Positions 19,894 through 27,733 of a DNA stretch of 38,796 bases are shown here, piece by piece. The stretch comes from Streptomyces sp. UW30 (lineage in GTDB: Bacteria; Actinomycetota; Actinomycetes; Streptomycetales; Streptomycetaceae). The notes beneath the pieces are model-generated. The model saw only the letters and a list, made by a program, of their open reading frames with translations. It was not told the DNA's origin and searched no databases. Numbering within the stretch: position 1 is the stretch's first letter; the number at the start of each line of letters is the position of its first letter. The position numbers were made by a program, and so were the translations under genes. The stretch is taken from the NCBI RefSeq assembly GCF_008042075.1, contig NZ_RDBN01000033.1:408272-447067 (forward strand), read 5' to 3'.

Positions 19894-19989
19894 GCCACGC
19901 CTCCCCTACGCGCCGGAAGTACGGGATGCAGTGTGCCACGTTCCGGTTACCCATGGGGGTGGCCGGTCCTGGCTGCCGACTGCGGGCCG

Positions 19990-20030
19990 GTGGGGGCTGG
20001 TTGCGCGGTTCCCCGCGCCCTGAGGGCGTT
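19990..20030. repeat. Streptomyces-type intergenic stem-loop, second copy
   Basis: GGGGGCTGGTTGCGCGGTTC leads into CCCGCGCCC and a short hairpin CGCCC-TGA-GGGCG (20016-20028). The lead-in is nearly the same as at 2947-2966, which marks a dispersed intergenic element rather than a gene-specific site. Confidence 0.55.
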
Positions 20031-20085
20031 GCCATTACCCCGCAGGTAATCGACCGGCCCGCTGCTCCGCGAGACCGTTGAGGCA

Positions 20086-20123
20086 CCGGATTCCGGGCCG
20101 GCGCACTCCGGTCCGGAATCCGG
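20086..20123. promoter_or_regulatory. Perfect 11-bp inverted repeat upstream of membrane protein gene
   Basis: CCGGATTCCGG (20086-20096) and its exact complement CCGGAATCCGG (20113-20123) are separated by 16 bases, about 45 bases before the start at 20167. It lies in the divergent gap between the XRE regulator and the membrane protein, so it may be an operator; with no T-tract it is a poor terminator. Confidence 0.4.
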
Positions 20124-20166
20124 GTCCTGTCGCACGCCACTCGACCCCGACGGAGGGTGACTCGTC

Positions 20167-20592
20167 ATGTCCGCCACCTCGCTTGCCGCGCTTGCCCGGA
20201 CCTCCGACCCGCAGACCGTGCTGCGCCGTTTTCTGGCCCTGGACGCCGTGGTGACCGGGGCGAACGGGCTCGCCTATCTCGTCGCGTCCGGCCCGCTCGG
20301 CCGGCTTCTCGGGGTCGACTCGGGGCTGCTGATCGCGCTCGGCGCGTTCCTCGCGGTGTACGCCGGCGGCGTCGGGCTGCTCGCCTCCCGTGCCCGGCCC
20401 GCCGCTCTCCCGGTGCGTGCCGTGATCGAAGCCAACCTCGCATGGGCGGTGCTGAGTCTCGTCGCGCTGGCGGTGTGGCTGTCGCCGTCCACCTCGGGTG
20501 CCGTGTGGACCGTCGTGCAGGCGGTGACCGTGGCCGGGTTCGCGGCGCTTCAGCACACGGCTCTGAAGGCTCGTCAGGGCAGCAGCGACTGA
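20167..20592 (+). CDS. Small four-helix integral membrane protein
   Basis: A 141-residue hydrophobic protein of no family I can name. Four membrane segments are visible, at about residues 25-45, 52-72, 83-103 and 109-128, with basic residues between them. The ATG at 20167 follows GGAGGGTGACTC. Its 3' end overlaps the convergent regulator gene by 19 bases. No function can be assigned. Confidence 0.75.
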   Translation: MSATSLAALARTSDPQTVLRRFLALDAVVTGANGLAYLVASGPLGRLLGVDSGLLIALGAFLAVYAGGVGLLASRARPAALPVRAVIEANLAWAVLSLVALAVWLSPSTSGAVWTVVQAVTVAGFAALQHTALKARQGSSD

Positions 20593-21404
20593 AGGTACTT
20601 GACCGTCGCCGGGTCGGCCGGGAGCAGTGTCTCGATGGCCAGCTCGGCGACGGTCACGTCCATGGGCGTGTTGAAGGTGGAGATGGAGGAGATGAAGGAC
20701 AGCACGCGGCCCTCGTGCTCGATCTGCATCGGCAGCGCGAAGTACGGGACGGGCTCGTCCGGTTCCGGGCCCGGCGCGTCCGCGGGCACCGGGTACGCGG
20801 CGACCTCCTCGTACAGCCGGCGCAGCGGTTCGGAGCGGTGCAGGGCGATCTGCCGTTCCATCTGGGAGAGGAGATGGCCGCGCCACTCGCGCAGGTTGCG
20901 GATGCGCGGCGCGAGGCCCTCCGGGTGCAGGGTCAGGCGCATCGCGTTGAGCGGGGGTTCCAGGAGGTGCTCGGGGATGTCGTCGAGGAGCATGAGGATG
21001 CCCCGGTTGGCCGCGTGCACGTTGTACATCGCGTCCACCACGAGCGCCGGGTACGGCTCGTAGCCCTGGATCAGCTGTTCCATGCCCGCGCGCAGCGCGT
21101 CCAGAGCCGGGTCGTCGAGGGGGGTCTCCGGGTAGTGCGGGGCGTAGCCGGCGGCCAGCAGCAGCGCGTTGCGCTCGCGCACCGGCACCTCCAGGTGCTC
21201 GGCCAGCCGCAGCACCATCTCCTCGCTGGGCCGGGAGCGGCCCGTCTCGATGAAGCTGATGTGCCGTGCCGAGGAATCGGCCCGCAGCGCCAACTCCAGC
21301 TGGCTGACCCGCCGTTGCTCCCGCCAGGCCCGCAACAAGGGGCCGACGCCCTGACCGGAGGGGGCGATGACGGGCTGGGCGCTGCCGGACGGGACGATGG
21401 TCAT
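20574..21404 (-). CDS. Helix-turn-helix regulator with MmyB-like ligand domain
   Basis: A 276-residue XRE regulator: HTH at about residues 20-75 (LLRAWREQRRVSQLELALRA, ending SRPSEEMVLRLAEHLEV), then the MLTR/MmyB-like ligand-binding domain with the markers ALVVDAMYNVHAANRG and SFISSISTFNTPMDVTVAEL. The start at ATG 21404 lacks a ribosome site, but a TANNNT hexamer (TACGGT) ends 7 nt before it, which is the arrangement of leaderless Streptomyces messages. The ligand and target are unknown. Confidence 0.85.
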   Translation of the reverse strand: MTIVPSGSAQPVIAPSGQGVGPLLRAWREQRRVSQLELALRADSSARHISFIETGRSRPSEEMVLRLAEHLEVPVRERNALLLAAGYAPHYPETPLDDPALDALRAGMEQLIQGYEPYPALVVDAMYNVHAANRGILMLLDDIPEHLLEPPLNAMRLTLHPEGLAPRIRNLREWRGHLLSQMERQIALHRSEPLRRLYEEVAAYPVPADAPGPEPDEPVPYFALPMQIEHEGRVLSFISSISTFNTPMDVTVAELAIETLLPADPATVKYLQSLLP

Positions 21405-21545
21405 GGTTACGACCGTAGTCGAGGAGCGGGTGGAATGGCCGGGCTGGGACGTCGTTCCTGGTGGGGGACCGTGTACCGCGCCCGCGTGGGCCCCTCTGGG
21501 GGAGTACACCCCCGACCGCACCTTGCGCTCGACCGCAAGCCCGGC

Positions 21546-21752
21546 CAGGTCAACCCCGACTCCAAGGGCTGCGCCGCGGTGATGCGCTCGGCCCCCTTCG
21601 GCCTGGTGAAGCCGCCGACGTGGCCTTCACCATGGCCGCCCGTGCCGCCCGGATCACCCACGGTCACCCCACCGGGTACCACGCGGCGGTCGCAGATCGC
21701 CGCGCTCGCCGCGCTCGCCGACGGCCCGGCGGCCGAAAGTGTGCGCCGCTGA
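21546..21752 (+). pseudogene. ADP-ribosylglycohydrolase remnant
   Basis: The 446-base gap between the MmyB-like regulator and the dehydratase gene holds a decayed ADP-ribosylglycohydrolase fragment. One frame reads NPDSKGCAAVMRSAPFGL, a second (from about 21617) reads DVAFTMAARAARITHGHPTG, and the first resumes as QIAALAALADGPAAESVRR before a stop. In intact family members these blocks follow each other in one frame. The N- and C-terminal parts are missing and at least two frameshifts are present, so no enzyme is made. Confidence 0.75.
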
Positions 21753-21850
21753 CCATGGGGCATGCGTCTGACCAGGGCCGTCGCGCCCGGCGTGTGGCAG
21801 GCTGAAGACGAACCATCCCGTAGCCCTCCCGCGCAGGAAGGAGCGAGGCC

Positions 21851-22153
21851 ATGCCCCTTGAACCGCTGTCGCAGAAGGAGATCGAGGACCGGCTCGCGGA
21901 GCTGCCGGGCTGGTCGCAGGAAGGCGACCGCATCGCCCGCTCCTACCGGCTCCCCTCGCACTTCGCGGCCACGGCGATGGTCGTGCACATCGCCCAGGTC
22001 CAGGAGGAGCTCGACCACCACACCGACCTCACCCTGGGCTACAACACGGTGTCGCTCACCGTGAACACCCACACCGTGGGCGCCGTCACCAAGCGGGACT
22101 TCACCCTCGCCCGCAGGATCGAGGAGCTCGCCCCCGGCCACGGGGCACAGTGA
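21851..22153 (+). CDS. Pterin-4a-carbinolamine dehydratase
   Basis: A 100-residue PCD/DCoH-family enzyme, which dehydrates 4a-hydroxytetrahydropterin formed by aromatic amino acid hydroxylases. The active-site pattern is present: His56-His57 in EELDHHTDLTLGYN, His74 in VNTHTVG and Asp83 in TKRD. Length is normal. The ATG at 21851 follows GAAGGAGCGAGGCC. The stop overlaps the next start as GTGA, so it is coupled to the methyltransferase gene. Confidence 0.92.
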   Translation: MPLEPLSQKEIEDRLAELPGWSQEGDRIARSYRLPSHFAATAMVVHIAQVQEELDHHTDLTLGYNTVSLTVNTHTVGAVTKRDFTLARRIEELAPGHGAQ

Positions 22154-22902
22154 CGCGCGTGCTGGACTACGACAAGGAAGCGGAGCGGTACGACGCCTCG
22201 CGCGGCGGCGAGCCACGGGCGGCGGCCGCCGCGCAGGCCGTGCTGGGCTTTCTGCCGGACGGCACCCGGCGGCTGCTCGACGTCGCGTGCGGCACCGGCA
22301 TCGTGACGCGGCGGCTCGCCGCGGGGCGGGACGGCCTGCGCGTGACCGGCGTCGACCTCGCGCCCGCGATGGCCCGGCAGGCCGCCGCCCGCATGCCCGG
22401 CGCGGTCGTGCTCGCCGACGGCCGCCGGCTGCCGTTCCCGCACGGCCGGTTCGACGCGGTCAGCAGCGTGTGGCTGCTGCATCTCGCGCAGTCCACCGAG
22501 GACGTACGCACCATCGTCGGCGAGTGCGCCCGGGTACTGCGGCCCGGCGGGTTCTACGTCACCACGGTCGACAAGGCCGCCGCCCACAACGTGGGCAGTG
22601 ACATCGATGCCGTGATGGCCACCCGCCCACGCCGCCCGGCCCGGGACACAGCGGCGCTCGTCGAGTCGTACGCCCTCTCCCACGGCCTGGTCCCGGCAGG
22701 CGGGACCCGTTTCGCCGGTCACGGTCAGGGGCGCAGCCCCCGCCGCACGGTGGCGGACCTGCGTCGGGGCTGGTTCGTGACGGTGCCGCCCGGTGGGGCG
22801 CTCGCGGACGGTTTCGCGGCCCGTCTGGCGCAGCTCCCGGACCAGGACCGTCCCCGGCCCGACCCGGTGTTCACGCTGCGGGCGTTCCGCAAGCCGGGGT
22901 GA
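22150..22902 (+). CDS. Class I SAM-dependent methyltransferase
   Basis: A 250-residue Rossmann-fold methyltransferase (Methyltransf_11/25 type). Motif I is LLDVACGTGIVTRRLA (about 42-57), followed by VTGVDLAPAMARQAA and the post-motif RFDAVSSVWLLHLA. The GTG start overlaps the upstream stop. The substrate is unknown. Its 3' third, from about 22706 to beyond the stop codon, is duplicated downstream in tandem, so the C-terminus may have been reshaped by recombination. Confidence 0.88.
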   Translation: MTRVLDYDKEAERYDASRGGEPRAAAAAQAVLGFLPDGTRRLLDVACGTGIVTRRLAAGRDGLRVTGVDLAPAMARQAAARMPGAVVLADGRRLPFPHGRFDAVSSVWLLHLAQSTEDVRTIVGECARVLRPGGFYVTTVDKAAAHNVGSDIDAVMATRPRRPARDTAALVESYALSHGLVPAGGTRFAGHGQGRSPRRTVADLRRGWFVTVPPGGALADGFAARLAQLPDQDRPRPDPVFTLRAFRKPG

Positions 22903-23440
22903 TTCTTGTCCGGAGGGCGGCCCAACTAGCGGGCGTCGTCGCGTAGTTGTACGCGCTCGTTCGCAGCTTGGTGTCGGCAGCGGGGCCCGTTTCACCGGTC
23001 ACGGTCGTCAGGGTCGCAGCCCTCGTTGCACGGTGCCGGACCTGCGTCGGGGCTGGGTCGTGACGGTGCCGCCCGGTGGGGCGCTCGCGGACGGTTTCGC
23101 GGCCCGTCTGGCGCAGCTCCCGGACCAGGACCGTCCTCGGCCCGACCCGGTGTTCACGCTGCGGGCGTTCCGCAAGCCGGGGTGATTCTTGTCCGGAGGG
23201 CGGCCCAACTAGCGGGCGTCGTCGCGTAGTTGTACGCGCTCGTTCGCAGCTTGGTGTCGGCAGCGGGGCCCGTTTCACCGGTCACGGTCGTCAGGGTCGC
23301 AGCCCTCGTTGCACGGTGGCGGACCTGCGTCGGGGCTGGGTCGTGACGGTGCCGCCCGGTGGGGTGCGCGTGGACGGTTTCGGTGCCCGGTCCGGGTGAC
23401 GCACGCCCGCAGGGCGGCCCAACTGGCCGACGGACGCGGC
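22706..23440. repeat. Three tandem copies of a ~283-bp segment (3' end of methyltransferase gene)
   Basis: Copy 1 starts at 22706 inside the methyltransferase gene, copy 2 at 22986 and copy 3 at 23269, marked by CCCGTTTC(A/G)CCGGTCACGG. Period is 280 then 283 bases; copy 1 lacks three bases in its first 30. Copies 1 and 2 share near-identity through the stop codon and about 75 bases beyond it. Copy 3 is partial: it diverges after GTGCCGCCCGGTGGGG and picks up the AGGGCGGCCCAACT segment only after a deletion. The 605 bases between the stop and the lyase gene hold nothing else recognisable. Confidence 0.92.
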
Positions 23441-23507
23441 AACTTACGCACGCGCGGCGGCGACTGAGGGAACGGAACCCGTCCGTCCTCCCGAGGAGGT
23501 ACGTCAC

Positions 23508-25381
23508 GTGCAGCACCCGCGCAAGCACCGTAGACGCCGGGCCGCCCTCGCAGCGACCCTCGCCACCGCCGCCCTGATCGCCGCCGGACTCACCACCCTG
23601 AACGGCGCCGGAACAGCCGAGGCCGCCACCGCCCGGCAGGTCGAGAAGCTCGACCGGGGCGTGGTCAGCGTCCACACCGCGAGCGGAAACCTGGTCAGCT
23701 GGCGCTGGCTCGGCACCGACCCGAACGACGTCTCCTTCAACGTCTACCGGGCCGGTACGAAGGTCAACTCGACCCCGGTCACCGGCTCCACGAACTACTT
23801 CCACGCCGGCGCCCCCGAACAGGCCGACTACACCGTCCGGGCCGTCGTGGGCGGCGTCGAGCAGGCCGACTCCGTGCACGCCGTCCAGTTCCGCCCGGGC
23901 TACAAGGACGTCCCCATCAGCCCGCCCGCCGGCGGCACGACCCCCGACGCAGTCGCGTACACCTACGAGGCCAACGACGCCTCGGTCGGCGATCTCGACG
24001 GCGACGGCGCCCTCGACTTCGTCCTGAAGTGGCAGCCCACCAACGCCAAGGACAACTCCCAGTCCGGCTACACCGGCAACACGATCGTCGACGGCGTCAA
24101 GCTCGACGGCACCCGGCTGTGGCGCATCGATCTGGGCCGCAACATCCGCTCGGGCGCGCACTACACGCAGTTCCAGGTGTACGACTACGACGGCGACGGC
24201 AAGGCCGAGGTCGCCATGAAGACGGCCGACGGCACGGTCGACGGGACGGGGGCCGTGATCGGCAACTCGTCCGCCGACCACCGGAATTCGAGCGGATACG
24301 TCCTCTCCGGACCCGAGTTCCTGACCATGTTCAACGGGCAGACCGGCAAGGCGATGGGGACCGTGGACTACCTCCCGGCCCGCGGAACGGTCTCGTCGTG
24401 GGGCGACTCGTACGGCAACCGCGTCGATCGATTCCTCGCCGGTACCGCCTACTTGGACGGCTCCCGACCCTCGCTCGTCATGGCCCGCGGCTATTACACC
24501 CGTACGGTCATCGCCGCCTGGGACTGGCGGGGCGGTGCCTTCACCCGCCGCTGGACCTTCGACACCAACTCCTCCACCAACACCGGCAAGGGGTTCGACG
24601 GCCAGGGCTCGCACAGCCTGTCCGTCGGGGACGTGGACGGCGACGGCAAGGACGAGATCGTCTACGGCGCGATGGCCGTCGACGACAACGGCAACGGCCT
24701 GTGGACCACCAGGACCGGCCACGGCGACGCCCAGCACCTCGGCGACCTCGACCCTTCGCACGCGGGACTTGAGTACTTCAAGGTCTCGGAGTCGACCGGC
24801 CAGCCCGCCGAGCTGTACATCGACCCGGCCAACGGCACCGTGAACTGGTCCTCGCCGCCTGCTGCGACAACGGCCGCGGAGTCGCCGGGGACATCTGGGC
24901 CGGCAACGACGGCGCCGAGATATGGTCCGCCTCCGACTCCTCGGTCCGCGACGAGGCCGGCGCCGCCAAGGGCCGCGAGCCGTCCTCCGTCAACTTCCTG
25001 TCCTGGTGGGACGGCGACACCGTCCGTGAACTCCTCGACGGGACCCGCATCGACAAGTACGGCACGTCGTCCGACACCCGTCTGCTGACCGGCTCCGGTG
25101 TCTCCTCCAACAACGGCACCAAGGCCACACCCGTGCTCTCGGGCGACATCCTCGGCGACTGGCGCGAGGAGGTCGTCTGGCGCACCAGCGGCAACACGGC
25201 GCTGCGGATCTACTCGACGCCGTACGAGGCGAACACGAAGATCACGACCCTGCTCCACGACACGATGTACCGCACGGGCATCGCATGGCAGAACACCGCC
25301 TACAACCAGCCCCCGCACCCGAGCTTCTTCCTCGGCAATGGCATGGCCACCGCGCCCAGGCCCGCCGTGTATACGCCCTGA
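23508..25381 (+). pseudogene. Rhamnogalacturonan lyase (PL11-like), frameshifted
   Basis: A secreted pectin-degrading lyase of the YesW/PL11 type. A signal peptide is clear: RKHRRRR, a hydrophobic stretch, and a likely cut after GTAEA near residue 39. Asp-rich calcium-binding-like loops follow: GDLDGDGALDF, YDYDGDGKAEVAMKT and GDVDGDGKDEIVYG. At about 24852-24862 the frame breaks: the ORF leaves the family sequence after NGTVNWSS, and the rest (CCDNGRGVAGDIWAGNDGA through LGNGMATAPRPAVYTP) continues in another frame to 25381. Joined, it is about 624 residues, normal for PL11. A one-base loss explains it, either real or a sequencing error. The GTG start has GAGGAGGT 7 nt upstream. Confidence 0.85.
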
Positions 25382-25415
25382 CCTCGGCCTATGTCCTGGA
25401 AAATCGACAGCTTGG

Positions 25416-25450
25416 GCGACCGCTCGCACCCTGCGGGCGGTCGCTTTCTC
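25416..25450 (+). terminator. Rho-independent terminator after rhamnogalacturonan lyase
   Basis: A 13-bp stem starting GCGACCGC and closing GCGGTCGC, with a three-base CCC loop and one G-T pair (25416-25444), is followed by TTTCTCTC. It lies 35 bases past the lyase stop codon and is the clearest intrinsic terminator in the window. It also marks the edge of ordinary chromosome before mobile-element debris. Confidence 0.88.
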
Positions 25451-25492
25451 TCGTGATCCAAAGCTGCTGGGGCGAATCTGGGGAGATCCATT

Positions 25493-25660
25493 TCAAGAGG
25501 ACCCCTCAGGAGACTCATCCGCCTCGGCGAGCTCGCCGGCCATGAACCGCCCTCGGCCAGGACCACGCTTGCGAACGTGTGCCGCAGCACGTGGAAGCCG
25601 TACTCACGCGGCATGCCCCGGGTCTCCCTGCGCCACGGCTGCTTGCCTCGCACGGCCCCA
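25493..25660 (-). pseudogene. Tyrosine integrase remnant
   Basis: The minus strand reads MPREYGFHVLRHTFASVVLA, the HxLRHTFAS catalytic box of phage-type tyrosine recombinases. Immediately after VLAEGG the frame jumps; another frame then gives a plausible integrase tail ending ELAEADESPEGSS-stop at 25493. The segment that should carry the nucleophilic tyrosine is missing, so this is an internally deleted 3' fragment. It lies 43 bases beyond the lyase terminator, a usual position for an integrase next to an attachment site. No att repeat could be confirmed by eye. Confidence 0.7.
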
Positions 25661-25744
25661 GCACTGGTCGGGTGTCGACGACGCGCGAATGTTGAACCAG
25701 CGCCGACGAACCCAAGCGTCGCCACCGGTCCACTTTTCACCCGT

Positions 25745-25855
25745 CGCCGACAGTCACCGACGTGGTGCGGCTGTGGGACGGCACCCCGGTGCCCTGCGGC
25801 GCCTCGCGCGAGACCGCGAAGCGCTCCGCTCCGTCGAGGTGGGCGGGTCATACAC
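25745..25855 (+). pseudogene. IS982-like transposase fragment
   Basis: One plus-strand frame reads TDVVRLWDGTPVPCGASRET then AKRSAPSRWAGH, which resembles the DGTPVPCG catalytic-core region of IS982-type transposases. The flanking parts of the transposase are absent and no terminal inverted repeats were found, so it is a remnant. The rest of the gap 25382-25960 shows no intact gene. Confidence 0.6.
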
Positions 25856-25960
25856 CAGCGAGACCATCATCTCGGCCTGGTCCCAGTACCCCCGCAGTTC
25901 CCACCAGACCCCCTATGAGCTGCGGCGGCTCATTTCTGAACGGAACACACATCACTCGAG

Positions 25961-27580
25961 TCAGCGTGCCCGCTCCACCCGGCGCTCGTCCCACACCGGC
26001 TCTTGGGTCTCGCGTACCCAGCCGTCGCTGCCGAAGACCAGGAAGCGGTCGAAGAACCGTGCGAACCAGCGGTCGTGGGTGACCGCCAGGACCGTCCCCT
26101 CGTACGACTCCAGACCTTCCTGGAGAGCCTCCGCCGACTCCAGGTCCAGGTTGTCCGTCGGCTCGTCCAGCAGCAGCGCGGTGGTCCCCTGGAGCTCCAG
26201 CAGCAGGATCTGGAAACGGGCCTGCTGGCCACCGGAGAGGCGGTCGAAGGTTTGGTCCCCCTGGCGGTCCAGCTCGTAGCGGCGCAGCGCCGACATGGCC
26301 GCGCCGCGGTCCTGGGCGTGCTCCGTCCACAGGATGTCCACCAACGTGCGCCCCATCAGCTCCGGATGCGCATGCGTCTGAGCGAAATGACCCGGTATCA
26401 CCCGTGCGCCCAGCTTCACCACTCCCGTGTGGGCGACGTCCTCCCCGGCCAGCAGCCGCAGGAAGTGCGATTTACCCGAGCCGTTGGAGCCGAGGACCGC
26501 CACTCGCTCGCCGTAGAAGACCTCCAACGAGAACGGCTTCATCAGCCCGGTCAGCTCCAGATGCTCGCATGTGACGGCCCGCACCCCGGTCCGGCCACCC
26601 CGCAGACGCATCCGGATCTCCTGCTTGCGCGGCGGCTCCGGCGGCGGGCCGATCTCCTCGAACTTGCGCAACCGGGTCCGGGCCGCCTGGTAACGGGAGG
26701 CCATATCGTCGCTGCGCGCGGCGTACTGCTGCAGGTCCTGTACCAGCTTCCTGAGCTGGGCGTGCTTCTCGGCCCAGCGGCGGCGCAGTTCCTCGAACCG
26801 GGCGAACCGCTCCTGCCGTGCCTCGTGGAAGGAGCCGAAGCCGCCACCGTGCACCCAGACGTCGGAGCCGGCCGGTCCCGGCTCCACCGCGATGATCCGC
26901 CCGGCTGCGCGGGCCAGCAGCTCCCGGTCGTGCGAGACGAACAGAACGGTCTTGCCGGTCTCGGCGAGTCGCTCCTCAAGCCATCGTTTGCCCGGTACAT
27001 CCAGATAGTTGTCGGGTTCGTCCAGCAGGAGGACCTCGTCCGGACCGCGCAGCAGCGCCTCCAGCACGAGCCGTTTCTGCTCACCACCCGACAGAGTGCG
27101 CACCTGGCGCCACTGCGCCTTCTCGTACGGCATCCCGAGCGCGGCCATGGTGCACATGTCCCATAGAGTCTCCGCCTCGTAGCCTCGCGCCTCCGCCCAG
27201 TCGGCGAGGGCCTGGGCGTACTTCATCTGGGCGGCCTCGTCGTCCACCGTCATCATGAGGGTTTCGGCCGCGTCGACGGCCCGGGCGGCCTGCTGGATGC
27301 GCGTCGGCGCCACCGACACCAGCAGATCGCGGACCGTGGTCTCGTCCCGCACCGAGCCGACGAACTGCCGCATCACCCCGACGCCGCCACTGGAAGTCAC
27401 GGTGCCGCCGTGCGGCTTCAGCTCGCCGGACAGCAGGCGTAGCAGCGTGGTCTTGCCGGCGCCGTTCGCCCCGACCAGGGCCGCCACAGTTCCCTCGCCC
27501 ACCCGGAACGACACGTTCCCGAGTAGCACCCGACCGTCGGGCAGGTAGTACTCGAGGTGAGAGGCCTCCAGATGTCCCAT
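25961..27580 (-). CDS. ABC-F ATPase, probable ribosome-protection (self-resistance) protein
   Basis: A 539-residue cytoplasmic protein with two ABC domains and no membrane domain. Domain 1 has GANGAGKTTLLR, LSGGEQKRL and LLLDEPDNYLD; domain 2 has GSNGSGKSHFLR, LSGGQQARF and LLLDEPTDNLDLES. Between them is the basic, helical linker (about residues 240-330) that in ABC-F proteins reaches toward the peptidyl-transferase centre. As the last gene of a nucleoside-antibiotic-like operon it is the best candidate for self-protection. I start at MGHLEAS (27580), but its ribosome site is close and weak (AGGAAAG); an in-frame ATG at 27691 would add 37 residues. The 153-base gap upstream could be a leader. 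Confidence 0.88.
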   Translation of the reverse strand: MGHLEASHLEYYLPDGRVLLGNVSFRVGEGTVAALVGANGAGKTTLLRLLSGELKPHGGTVTSSGGVGVMRQFVGSVRDETTVRDLLVSVAPTRIQQAARAVDAAETLMMTVDDEAAQMKYAQALADWAEARGYEAETLWDMCTMAALGMPYEKAQWRQVRTLSGGEQKRLVLEALLRGPDEVLLLDEPDNYLDVPGKRWLEERLAETGKTVLFVSHDRELLARAAGRIIAVEPGPAGSDVWVHGGGFGSFHEARQERFARFEELRRRWAEKHAQLRKLVQDLQQYAARSDDMASRYQAARTRLRKFEEIGPPPEPPRKQEIRMRLRGGRTGVRAVTCEHLELTGLMKPFSLEVFYGERVAVLGSNGSGKSHFLRLLAGEDVAHTGVVKLGARVIPGHFAQTHAHPELMGRTLVDILWTEHAQDRGAAMSALRRYELDRQGDQTFDRLSGGQQARFQILLLELQGTTALLLDEPTDNLDLESAEALQEGLESYEGTVLAVTHDRWFARFFDRFLVFGSDGWVRETQEPVWDERRVERAR

Positions 27581-27733
27581 CTTTCCTGTGTCCTTGTCTG
27601 CTGTACGGATATGGCGTGGGTGCGCCGGCGCGCTGTGTGGGCGGGCGGCCCCAACCACGGTGCCAGGCGGGCCCGGTCGACGGCTGCTCATTATTTTCCC
27701 GGCCGCCGGCAGCCGGGGCCCCGAGGCATCCGC

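Noticed and set aside
25848-25960. Coding sequence after the IS982-like scrap (reads such as LRGYWDQAEMMVSLVYDPP on the minus strand)
   Set aside because: Protein-like by eye but too short, without start or recognisable family; may be more mobile-element debris.
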